DNA of 64,000 nucleotides, taken from NCBI RefSeq assembly GCF_000820845.2, contig NZ_CBXV010000001.1, positions 186,001 to 250,000 of the forward strand, written 5' to 3'. The DNA is from Pyrinomonas methylaliphatogenes (lineage in GTDB: Bacteria; Acidobacteriota; Blastocatellia; Pyrinomonadales; Pyrinomonadaceae). Made by a program: the position numbers and the translations under genes. Position 1 is the stretch's first letter; each line of letters starts with the position of its first letter. Under the pieces are notes generated by a model. It saw nothing but the letters and a program-made list of their open reading frames with translations, had not been told where the DNA came from and searched no databases. This document shows, in pieces, positions 33,368 to 41,331 of the stretch.

Positions 33368-34654
33368 ATGAGGAAGGAGAGTTTCATCCATCCGCGCGAT
33401 GAGATCATGCGGACGATGGATCGCATCTATCGTTACCGCATGACGACGACATCCGGCGGCAACATATCTTTGCGCGAGGAGGATGGCGCGATTTGGATCA
33501 CGCCCGCGGGCGTCGATAAGGGTAACTTGCGGCGCGAGGATATCGTTTGCGTGCGGCCCGACGGCAGCGTCGAAGGGCGCCATCGTCCATCGTCGGAACT
33601 CCCTTTTCATCGAAAGATCTACGAGGCGCGTTCGGACCTGCACGCCATCGTGCACGCGCACGCGGTCGCGCTCGTCGCTTTCAGCATCACGCGACAGGTG
33701 CCAAATACGCTCCTCTTTCATCAGGCGTGGCGCGTTTGCGGGCAAGTCGCTTTCGTGCCCTACGCGCTGCCGGGAAGCGATGAGTTGGGCGAGCGGATCG
33801 CGCGCGCGTTCGCCGCGGGAGCGGATTGTGCTGTGCTCGAAAATCACGGCGTGGTCGTCGGCGGGCGCGATCTTCAGCAAGCTTTCCAGCGCTTTGAGAC
33901 TCTGGAGTTTGTCGCCAAGACGATCATCAAGGCGCGACTTCTCGGCGAGGTGCGCTATCTGGACCGGTCGGCGGCGGAACTCGGCGAACGGGTCACGCCG
34001 TTAGATGAGTTCGAGCGCGAACCGCCGACCAATCGCGAGAAGGAGTTGCGCCGCGAACTGGCTGAGTTCATGCGGCGCGGCTATCAGCAGCGGCTTTTCA
34101 TCAGCACGGCGGGAAGCTTTTCGGCGCGCGTCGATGAGGATTCTTTCATCATCACGCCTTTCGAAGCGGATCGGCATGCGTTGCGCGCTGAAGATTTCGT
34201 CCTCATCCGCGGCGGCAAGTGTGAAGCGGGCAAGCGCCCGAGCCGGGCCAGCCGCAACCATCAGGCGATCTATGCGCGCCATCCCGAAGTGGGAGCGATT
34301 CTGAACGCTTCGCCTGTGAACGCGATGGCTTTCGGCGTCACCGATGCGCCGCTCGATTCGCGCACCATTCCGGAAAGTTACCTGTTGCTGCGCGATATCG
34401 CGCGCATCCCGTACGGCGTGCAGTTTGTCAGGCCAGATGATTTGGCCGCGCGTGTGAGCGCGCGCTCTCCGGTCGCGTTGCTCGAAAACGATGGTGCGTT
34501 AGTGCTCGGAAGAAGCATCCTCGAAGCTTTCGACCGGTTGGAAGTGTTGGAATCGACGGCTGAATCTTTGATCAACGGGCGATTGCTCGGCGCGATCGCG
34601 CCGATGTCGGATGAGACGATCGAGGAGTTAAAGCGGCGTTTCGCCCTCGCCTGA
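33368..34654 (+). CDS. Tandem class II aldolase/adducin protein with degenerate second domain
   Basis: A 428-residue protein made of two class II aldolase domains. The first (1-205) keeps Glu77 in SSELPFH and zinc ligands His97, His99 (VHAHAV) and His160 (ENHG). In the second (225-425) the matching positions read Asn313-Ala-Ser315 (NASPVNA) and Asp374 (ENDG), so it cannot bind zinc in the usual way. The N-terminal half may act on a fuculose- or rhamnulose-phosphate-like substrate; the C-terminal half is likely structural or regulatory. Its place between rhaB and the transporter suggests a second route for deoxy-sugar phosphates. The start codon has a weak ribosome binding site. Confidence 0.85.
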   Translation: MRKESFIHPRDEIMRTMDRIYRYRMTTTSGGNISLREEDGAIWITPAGVDKGNLRREDIVCVRPDGSVEGRHRPSSELPFHRKIYEARSDLHAIVHAHAVALVAFSITRQVPNTLLFHQAWRVCGQVAFVPYALPGSDELGERIARAFAAGADCAVLENHGVVVGGRDLQQAFQRFETLEFVAKTIIKARLLGEVRYLDRSAAELGERVTPLDEFEREPPTNREKELRRELAEFMRRGYQQRLFISTAGSFSARVDEDSFIITPFEADRHALRAEDFVLIRGGKCEAGKRPSRASRNHQAIYARHPEVGAILNASPVNAMAFGVTDAPLDSRTIPESYLLLRDIARIPYGVQFVRPDDLAARVSARSPVALLENDGALVLGRSILEAFDRLEVLESTAESLINGRLLGAIAPMSDETIEELKRRFALA

Positions 34655-34674
34655 AGTTGGACCGGGTTGTTGCG

Positions 34675-36162
34675 ATGAAGCCTTTGCTACAGGTTCGCGC
34701 CATCGACAAATCTTATGCCGGCGTGCAGGCGTTGCGCGATGCTCATCTGGAGCTGTTTGCGGGCGAAGTTCATGCGCTCGTCGGCGAAAACGGGGCCGGG
34801 AAATCGACGCTCATCAAGATCATCACCGGGGCGGTCGAGCCGGACGGCGGCGAGATCTGGTTGAACGGGCAGCGTGTGGCGGAGATTTCGCCGCGCCGCG
34901 CCAAAGAGCTCGGCATCGCCGCCATCTACCAGCAGCCGGCGCTCTTTCCCGAGTTGAGCGTTGCCGAGAACATCGCGCTCGGACTGGAAAGCGGTGGGTT
35001 GTTGGCGCGCGTCAATTGGCGCGCGCGGCGGCAGCAGGCCGCTGCGCTTCTCGCGCGAGTCGGGGCGCGCATCTTACCCGACCGCGAGGCTGGGGCGCTC
35101 ACGATGGCCGAGCAGCAATTGGTTGAAATCGCGCGCGCCATCGGCGCACGCTCACGCATCCTCATCATGGATGAGCCGACCGCTGCGCTTTCTGAAGAAG
35201 AGACGCGCCATCTTTTTCGCGTCATCGGCGAACTTCGCGATGCAGGCGTTGCCGTCATCTACATCTCGCATCGATTGGAGGAGCTTTCGGCGATCGCGGA
35301 TCGCGTCACGGTTTTGCGCGACGGGCGGACCATCGGAACCTATCGGATGGAAGAATTGGACCGCCAACAGTTGATCCGTTTGATGGTCGGGCGCGAGCTT
35401 TCGGCGGTCTTCCCGTGGCGCGCGCGCAAGTTGGGCGAGCCGGTCCTCGAGTTATGTGACTTCGGATCATCAACCGCGGGGATCGAGAACATCAATCTCA
35501 CCGTGCATGCCGGAGAGATCGTCGGGTTGGCGGGGCTTGTCGGCGCTGGAAGGACCGAGCTTGCGCGCGCGATCTTCGGCCTTGTGCCCGCCGATCGCGG
35601 CGAACTGCGTTTGCGCGGCGTGCCCGTCAGGATCGGCGATCCGACGCAAGCTATCGCTTGCGGCATCGCCTATCTGCCCGAGGACCGGCAGCGTCACGGC
35701 GTCATCCCGGAGATGGCCATCAGCGCCAATATCACGCTCGCTTCGCTCGACGCGCTCGCCAGCCCGTGGGGGATGGATTTTCGACGTGAACGTGCGATCG
35801 CCGCCCATTACGTTCAGCGGCTCGGCATCAAGACGCCGTCCATCTATGCGCCGGTCCAGACGCTCTCCGGCGGAAATCAGCAGAAGGTCGCGCTCGGTCG
35901 TTGGCTGGCGACCGAGCCGCAGGTCATCATTCTCGACGAGCCGACGCAGGGCGTGGATGTCGGCACGAAAGCGGAGATCCACCGGTTGATGATCGAGTTG
36001 GCAGCGCAAGGCGCGGCGATCCTGATGATCTCTTCGGAAATGCCGGAGCTACTCGGGATGAGCGATCGCATCGCCGTGATGCGCGAGGGAACCATCGTCG
36101 CACAGCTTGCGCGCGAAGAGGCGACGCAGGAGCGCGTGCTCGCGCTCGCCTTGGGCCAGTAG
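34675..36162 (+). CDS. Sugar ABC transporter ATP-binding protein, CUT2 type
   Basis: A 495-residue duplicated ATPase that powers the sugar importer. The first half has Walker A GENGAGKST, signature-like LTMAEQQLVEIARA and Walker B ILIMDEPTAAL. The second half has the degenerate P-loop GLVGAGRTELAR usual for CUT2 ATPases, signature LSGGNQQKVALGRW and Walker B IILDEPTQGVD. I use the ATG at 34675 (MKPLLQVRAIDKSY) because an in-frame TTG at 34657 adds no conserved residues. It starts 20 bases after the aldolase. Genomic context points to L-rhamnose. Confidence 0.93.
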   Translation: MKPLLQVRAIDKSYAGVQALRDAHLELFAGEVHALVGENGAGKSTLIKIITGAVEPDGGEIWLNGQRVAEISPRRAKELGIAAIYQQPALFPELSVAENIALGLESGGLLARVNWRARRQQAAALLARVGARILPDREAGALTMAEQQLVEIARAIGARSRILIMDEPTAALSEEETRHLFRVIGELRDAGVAVIYISHRLEELSAIADRVTVLRDGRTIGTYRMEELDRQQLIRLMVGRELSAVFPWRARKLGEPVLELCDFGSSTAGIENINLTVHAGEIVGLAGLVGAGRTELARAIFGLVPADRGELRLRGVPVRIGDPTQAIACGIAYLPEDRQRHGVIPEMAISANITLASLDALASPWGMDFRRERAIAAHYVQRLGIKTPSIYAPVQTLSGGNQQKVALGRWLATEPQVIILDEPTQGVDVGTKAEIHRLMIELAAQGAAILMISSEMPELLGMSDRIAVMREGTIVAQLAREEATQERVLALALGQ

Positions 36163-36298
36163 CGCGCCACGTCGTCGGATGTGAAGTTCGTCCGTTCGCG
36201 CGGAGAACGTGCGGTCAGAGCGGGGAAAGCCCATTGCTCGCGTTCGGCGTTTCGGAAAAGGGGCGCGATCCGCGATCGGTTCGCGAAGCTTTCATTCG

Positions 36299-37252
36299 AT
36301 GAAGAGCGTGATCTGGAGTCGTTACAAGCGTGAGTTGGCCGCTGCGGTCGCCTATCTCGCGTTGCTGGTCGCGGTCGGCGCGGTCGCGCCGTCGTTTTAC
36401 AGCGCGGCGAACCTGCGCGATCTTCTCGTCAACAACGCGCCCGTGTTGATCGTCGCCACGGGGATGACGATGGTGATCATCGTCCGCGAGATAGATATTT
36501 CGGTCGGCTCGCAGTTCGCCGTTTGCAGCGTAGTTGCCGGGTTGCTCGCCAAGGCGGGCGCACCCATTCCGTTGCTCATCCCGGCGCTCATCGCGGTCGG
36601 GGCGGCGATGGGCGCGTTGAACGGATGGCTGATCGGACGCTTACGCATCCCTTCGATCATCGCGACGTTGGCGATGTACGTCGCTTGGCGCGATGCGTTG
36701 CGGTGGGCCACACAAGGGGCTTGGGTGCAGGGTTTGCCGGACGATTTTCAATGGTTCGGGTTGGGCCAGTCGCGAGGCCAATGGTTGATCGTCGCGGCGG
36801 CGATCGCGCTCCTTGTCTTCTTCGCTTGGGCATTGCGCAACTTGAGGGCGGGGCGCGCCCTCTACGCGGTCGGCTCGCAACGTGAGGCCGCGCGCCTTTT
36901 GGGCTTGAACCCTTCGGCGCTCGTCTTCGGCGTCTTCACGTTGATGGGAGCTTTGGTCGGACTGGCCGCATTGCTCAACGCCGTGCGTTTTGCCACCGTG
37001 CCGAGCAACGCCGGGACGGGGCTGGAGTTGAAGGCGATCGCCTCAGTGGTGGTCGGCGGCACGGCCATCTCGGGCGGGCGCGGCACGCTCATCGGCACGC
37101 TCATCGGCACGGCGCTTTTGGGCACGACGGGGACGGCGCTCACTTTCGCCGGCATCAATCCCTTCTGGGAGAAAGCGATGCAGGGAGCGATCATCCTCGT
37201 CGCTTTGATCTCGGAAGTCGCGCTGGGGCGTTTGACGCATGAACCTCGATAA
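36299..37252 (+). CDS. Sugar ABC transporter permease, CUT2 type
   Basis: A 317-residue inner-membrane permease with eight to ten hydrophobic segments. The family signatures are MTMVIIVREIDISVGSQ near residue 60 and ASVVVGGTAISGGRGTLIGTLIGT near 245. The frame is open upstream to 36209, but the conserved protein begins at ATG 36299. The ribosome binding site is poor, suggesting coupling to the ATPase gene. It overlaps the next permease gene by 14 bases and would pair with it in the transporter. Confidence 0.9.
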   Translation: MKSVIWSRYKRELAAAVAYLALLVAVGAVAPSFYSAANLRDLLVNNAPVLIVATGMTMVIIVREIDISVGSQFAVCSVVAGLLAKAGAPIPLLIPALIAVGAAMGALNGWLIGRLRIPSIIATLAMYVAWRDALRWATQGAWVQGLPDDFQWFGLGQSRGQWLIVAAAIALLVFFAWALRNLRAGRALYAVGSQREAARLLGLNPSALVFGVFTLMGALVGLAALLNAVRFATVPSNAGTGLELKAIASVVVGGTAISGGRGTLIGTLIGTALLGTTGTALTFAGINPFWEKAMQGAIILVALISEVALGRLTHEPR

Positions 37253-39323
37253 GGTAGTTCCCATGCCGATTAAGACCGAAGGATCATGGCGCGCGCGCCT
37301 GTTCCCGAACAACGAGTGGGCGCTTGTACTCGTCATCGCGGTCGAATGCGCCATCTTCGGCGCGACGGGGAGGAACTTTCTCACCGCGGCCAACGGTTTC
37401 GAAGTGGCGCGGCTCGGCGTCGAACTCGGATTGATCGCTTTTGCGCTCACGCCGATCATCATCACGGGCGGAATAGATCTATCGGTTGGCTCGATGATGG
37501 CGCTCGCTGCCGTCGTCCTCGGCGGGTTGTGGCGGGACGGACATTGGCCTCTGCCTGCGGCTGTTTTGGCGGCGCTCGGCGTTGGGCTCGCGGGCGGCGG
37601 CTTGAACGCGCTGCTCATCGCGCGTTTCCGTTTCCCGCCGCTGATCGTCACGCTCGGCACCTTCTCGCTCTTTCGCGGCATCGCCGAAGGTTTGACGCGC
37701 GGCATCGAAAACTACAGCGGATTTGATCCGAGGTTCCTCTTCTGGGGGCAGGGTTATGTCGGCGGGCTCATCCCCACGCAACTTTTCGTCTTGGTCAGCG
37801 TCTTCCTCTTTTACGCGCACCTAGTGCATCGCACGGCATTCGGGCGTAGCTTGCGCGCCATCGGTTTCTCGGCGGAAGGCGCGCGTTACGCCGGGATCAG
37901 GGTCGCGCGACAGCTCGCTTGCTTGTACGTCCTGTCGGGATTCGTTTCAGCGCTCGCAGCCATAATCTACGTCGCGCACTTGGGGCAGGCGAAATCGGAT
38001 GCGGGCACGGGATACGAACTGATGGCGATCACATCTGTGGTCATCGGCGGAACTTCAATCTTCGGCGGACATGGCACCATCTGGGGGACGGCGCTCGGCC
38101 TCTTCGCCATCGTCATCTTGCAGAATGGATTGCGTTTGAGCGGGCAACCCGCCGAACTCGCCGGCGTGCTGACGGGAGCTCTGTTGATCGCGACGATCCT
38201 CATCGATCGCGTCGTGCGACGCCCGAAGGCGCCGCAGGTCGCACAAATGAATGCGGAGGAGAACACGGAAGTGAGGAATTCGCAAATCGCCGTTTTAAGC
38301 ATCGTCATCTTACTTGCGGCGTTGATCGTCGCCGGAAGCAATTGGTTTTTAATCAATTCGCTTCGCCGCGAACTGAGATCGGCAACTGGCGAGCGAGCGA
38401 CGGCTGGGCCTGCCGCTCATCGCACCGTCATCGCCATGATGCCGAAGGCGAAGGGCGATCCATACTTCATCAGTTGCAAGCAGGGCGCGGATGAGGCGGC
38501 GCGCGAGCTCGGCGTCGAACTCCTTTGGGATGGGCCGACCGAACTCGATCCGGCGAAGCAGAATGAGGTGGTCGAGGCGTGGATCACGCGCGGAGTGGAT
38601 GCCATCGCCGTCAGCGTCGAGAACCGCGTCGGCATCTCGACCGTGTTACGCAAAGCGCGCGAGCGCGGCATCAAGGTGTTAACGTGGGATGCCGACGCCG
38701 AACGCGATGCCCGCGACTTCTTCGTCAACCAAGCGACGCCGCAGGGCATCGGTTACACTTTGACCGACGAAGCGGCACGCATCCTCGGCGGTCGAGGCGA
38801 GTTCGCCATCATCACCGCGTCTTTGAGCGCCGCCAATCAGAACGAATGGATCAAGTACATCAAGGAACGACTGGCCCAGAAATATCCCGATCTGAAACTG
38901 GTGGCGATTCAACCGAGCGAAGGCGATCGCGACCGGGCTTTTGCCGAAACGCAGACCGTGCTCAAAGTCTATCCGAACGTGCGATTGATCATGGCGATCG
39001 CCGCGCCTGCCGTTCCCGGCGCTGCCGAAGCGGTCAAACAGGCGGGCCGCCGCGATGTGAAAGTGATCGGCCTGTCGTTGCCGAGCATGTGCCGGACGTA
39101 CATCCACGAGGGCATCATCGAAAGCATCGTGCTGTGGAACACGCGCGATCTAGGGTATTTGACGGTTTATGCGGCGCAAGCGGCAGCCACGGGGCGGCTC
39201 AAACGCGGCGATCGTCAACTAGAGGCCGGACGCTTAGGCAGAGTCGAAGTCGCCGACGATGAAGTGCGTTTGGGCGCGCCGTTCATCTTCAACCGTGAGA
39301 ACATAGATCGGTTCGATTTTTGA
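37239..39323 (+). CDS. Fused permease and periplasmic sugar-binding protein
   Basis: A 694-residue fusion. Residues 1-335 are a CUT2 permease (IIITGGIDLSVGSMMALAA, SVVIGGTSIFGGHGTIWGTALG). An extra membrane segment follows at about 345-370 (IAVLSIVILLAALIVAGSNWF). Residues 395-694 are a Peripla_BP_4 sugar-binding domain (VIAMMPKAKGDPYFISCKQGADEAARELG, VDAIAVS, KVLTWDADAE) as in rhamnose-binding RhaS. The binding domain is thus tethered to the outer face of the membrane, one per permease chain. No separate binding-protein gene occurs in the operon. The start at 37239 overlaps the preceding gene; ATG 37263 is an alternative. Confidence 0.9.
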   Translation: MNLDKVVPMPIKTEGSWRARLFPNNEWALVLVIAVECAIFGATGRNFLTAANGFEVARLGVELGLIAFALTPIIITGGIDLSVGSMMALAAVVLGGLWRDGHWPLPAAVLAALGVGLAGGGLNALLIARFRFPPLIVTLGTFSLFRGIAEGLTRGIENYSGFDPRFLFWGQGYVGGLIPTQLFVLVSVFLFYAHLVHRTAFGRSLRAIGFSAEGARYAGIRVARQLACLYVLSGFVSALAAIIYVAHLGQAKSDAGTGYELMAITSVVIGGTSIFGGHGTIWGTALGLFAIVILQNGLRLSGQPAELAGVLTGALLIATILIDRVVRRPKAPQVAQMNAEENTEVRNSQIAVLSIVILLAALIVAGSNWFLINSLRRELRSATGERATAGPAAHRTVIAMMPKAKGDPYFISCKQGADEAARELGVELLWDGPTELDPAKQNEVVEAWITRGVDAIAVSVENRVGISTVLRKARERGIKVLTWDADAERDARDFFVNQATPQGIGYTLTDEAARILGGRGEFAIITASLSAANQNEWIKYIKERLAQKYPDLKLVAIQPSEGDRDRAFAETQTVLKVYPNVRLIMAIAAPAVPGAAEAVKQAGRRDVKVIGLSLPSMCRTYIHEGIIESIVLWNTRDLGYLTVYAAQAAATGRLKRGDRQLEAGRLGRVEVADDEVRLGAPFIFNRENIDRFDF

Positions 39324-39447
39324 AGCCCATCGCAATTCGACGCGCAAAAGGGCGACGCAAACGCGGGAGCCCCGCCGAACCATTTGGTTCCCTGCTTGCT
39401 GAAAAGCAGTCAGGAGTAACTTCAATCGCCAAATGAAAAGAAGGGTC

Positions 39448-39478
39448 TTGACATCGGGGGGGGGGGGATCTGTTAACT
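39448..39478 (+). promoter_or_regulatory. Promoter with a twelve-G tract in the spacer
   Basis: Perfect -35 TTGACA (39448-39453), then TC and twelve consecutive Gs (39456-39467), then TGTTAACT (39471-39478) where a weak -10 would sit (17-19 base spacing). It lies 47 bases before the small peptide gene. Slippage in the tract would change promoter spacing. Confidence 0.6.
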
Positions 39479-39524
39479 TCTCGTCCGAGGTTTAAATTCC
39501 TCATCCAACCACAGGAGGTGAACA

Positions 39525-39719
39525 ATGCTTAAGCTTTTGACCTCACTGCTGCTGGGAATAGTTCTGGCTGCGGCGACTGTTTTCGCTTGTCCCGACATGA
39601 TCAGGGTGAGCGATGGGCAATCGGTACAGGTATGTACTCTATCAGCCCAATATTACATAAATGGCGTCGAGTTCTGCGAATACACTTGCAGCGCTCCGAT
39701 CGTTGTTCAGGCACAATGA
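39525..39719 (+). CDS. Small exported four-cysteine peptide
   Basis: A 64-residue protein with a very good ribosome binding site (CAGGAGGTGAAC) and a clear signal sequence (LLTSLLLGIVLAAATVFA). Cleavage would leave a peptide of about 43 residues with Cys22, Cys37, Cys51 and Cys55, enough for two disulfides. Cys22 directly after VFA resembles a lipobox except for Phe at -2, so it may instead be a lipoprotein. I recognise no family. It precedes a membrane-anchored thioredoxin-like protein, which could handle its cysteines, and it is driven by the poly-G promoter. Confidence 0.7.
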   Translation: MLKLLTSLLLGIVLAAATVFACPDMIRVSDGQSVQVCTLSAQYYINGVEFCEYTCSAPIVVQAQ

Positions 39720-39742
39720 ACTTAAGTGAAGAACGCTGTGGC

Positions 39743-39853
39743 GACCTCGTTTTACGAGGTCACGCTTGATTAAACGAGGTGCAGACGCAAAAGTGCTCGA
39801 TAAGCGCGACCAAGTCCTCGGAGAGACGAGGCCGCCTTCGATCAAACGAGGTG
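39743..39853 (+). repeat. Hairpin and repeats after the small peptide gene
   Basis: A GACCTCG / CGAGGTC hairpin (39743-39761) lies 24 bases past the peptide stop. The unit GAT(T/C)AAACGAGGTG then occurs twice, at 39768-39781 and 39840-39853, 72 bases apart. The hairpin lacks a T-run, so termination there would be partial at best. Confidence 0.55.
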
Positions 39854-39900
39854 TGGGATGTGTGGTCAAGCCTCCCACGCCTCGTATGTTGCGCGATGGT

Positions 39901-40426
39901 ATGGCACGGCAATCTCTATTGATACCGCTCCTCGTTGCATCGGCATCTTTTCTATTCGCGTATGGTCTCTTTAGTCGATATAGACTCGAGGGAAAGCTTG
40001 ACGCTTCTTCTCTTCTAGGAAAGCGCGTTTCGTCGATTCCTTTAAAAGATCTCCGATCGGGGGAAGATCTTGCCAGTCGATTGGAGAAGGGTGATGCCTT
40101 GCTAATCTACTTGTTACCCGGATGCGAGGCTTGCGAAAAGGAATTAGGATTTCTGATCGGTTCTTCAATCTTCAAAAATAGAGAGTTGCAAATCTACGGG
40201 GTGATGCTCCAAGACAGAGTTAGCGCCGAGCAATACGTCGAGGCGAACAGATTGAGTTTTCCGATTCTGCTAGATGAGGGTGGTAGACTTCGTCAGCGAT
40301 CGGATCTAAAATTTTTTTCCGGCGAATCTGAGACTCAAAGATGGGGTTGTTTGCGAAGCCTGGTTCGGGTTTGAGCCCGATGAAGTTAAGCTCAAACGGC
40401 ATCTTTTTCCATCTCGTTGCGAGTAG
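39901..40426 (+). pseudogene. Membrane-anchored thioredoxin-like protein, frameshifted in a T7 run
   Basis: The frame from ATG 39901 gives an N-terminal membrane anchor (LLIPLLVASASFLFAYGLF) and a thioredoxin-like domain with a CxxC motif (LPGCEACEKE), then ends at 40374 with a tail unlike the fold. Seven Ts at 40312-40318 mark the break. Removing one T joins the frame to a natural-looking end (LRLKDGVVCEAWFGFEPDEVKLK) that stops at 40426, 14 bases before the next gene. It may be a phase-variable gene, a true mutation or a sequencing error. Its role could be disulfide chemistry for the preceding cysteine peptide. The start lacks a clear ribosome binding site; ATG 39886 is an alternative. Base composition is more AT-rich than the surroundings. 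Confidence 0.65.
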
Positions 40427-40440
40427 TCCGAGGGTGGGTG

Positions 40441-41325
40441 ATGAAACCGAACGCGCGCTTTAAGTTCTTCGCACGATCCGTCGCAATCCTGCTAGTCTTC
40501 ACCGCGATGTTGACGTTCGGGGAGCAGCGCTCTGCTCAACAGAAGGACGAGTCGAGTTCATACTTGAGAGCGGAACAGGTGCTCGAAGCGGCGCGACAAG
40601 CGACGCGGTTGAAAGCTATGGACATCAAGGGTTTGTCGCTTCGCACGCGAACGGAGATCTCTGAGCCTTATCCGGAAGATTTCCTGCGGTCCTATCCGCA
40701 GTTTCGAAACCAAAGGAATCAGATGATCACAGATGGCGAGTTGAGCATCAGCTTTCCGGATAAGATCCGGCAGAGGATGGAGATGACGTTCGTTTCGAAC
40801 CAGCAGGTTCTGGAAAGAGTTCTCAATGGAGACCGCTATGCGCAAAGATCGGAGATCTACGTTGATGGGAAGCCGCTCAACTTCACGGCGAATAATCTGA
40901 TTCAAAAGAGCGAACAGGAGAAGATCGCTGACTTCAAAAACAGCGCGTTTCTTATGATCTTTCCCATAACGCTTGAATACTCCTGGTATGCGCCGCTGCG
41001 ATTCAAGTACGTCGGAGTGGCTGAGGCGAAGGAGGGGCGGGCTGATGTGATTGAAACCGCGCTTCCAAATGGATCTACATATCGTCTCTTCTTCGATCAG
41101 AAGACTCATCTTCTGTTGCTGATGAGTGAAATGTCGAAAGATGGCCGTGAGGCCGAACGCAGATATTTCTTCTCCGATTACCGGAACGTTGATGGGCTGC
41201 TGATCGCTCACAAGGTCACCGTCGAGAAGGGAAAGGAAGTAGTCGGCGAGCGCCAGATCAAGAGCGTGCAGATCAATCCGACGTTTAAGCCGGATCATTA
41301 CCTTGTAAAGGGAAAGTCGAATTAA
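40441..41325 (+). CDS. Exported LolA/lipoprotein-sorting-like protein
   Basis: A 294-residue secreted protein with a signal segment (VAILLVFTAMLTFGEQRSA). The body resembles outer-membrane lipoprotein-sorting proteins: a helix ending EQVLEAARQAT, then antiparallel strands of the type GLSLRTRTEI, GELSISFPDKIRQRMEM, YRLFFDQKTHLLLLM and RRYFFSDYRNVDGLLIAHKV. The closing YFSDYRxVDGLxxPHxxxxx-like segment is common in Acidobacteria homologues. The ATG at 40441 has GAGGGTGGGTG before it. It lies six bases before the receptor gene and is probably co-transcribed with it. Confidence 0.65.
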   Translation: MKPNARFKFFARSVAILLVFTAMLTFGEQRSAQQKDESSSYLRAEQVLEAARQATRLKAMDIKGLSLRTRTEISEPYPEDFLRSYPQFRNQRNQMITDGELSISFPDKIRQRMEMTFVSNQQVLERVLNGDRYAQRSEIYVDGKPLNFTANNLIQKSEQEKIADFKNSAFLMIFPITLEYSWYAPLRFKYVGVAEAKEGRADVIETALPNGSTYRLFFDQKTHLLLLMSEMSKDGREAERRYFFSDYRNVDGLLIAHKVTVEKGKEVVGERQIKSVQINPTFKPDHYLVKGKSN

Positions 41326-41331
41326 GGGCGC

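Noticed and set aside
39340-39430. GACGCAAA and paired segments resembling a c-di-GMP-I riboswitch
   Set aside because: The order of conserved blocks and the first hairpin do not fit, and the only good promoter (39448) lies downstream, so it would not be in the leader.
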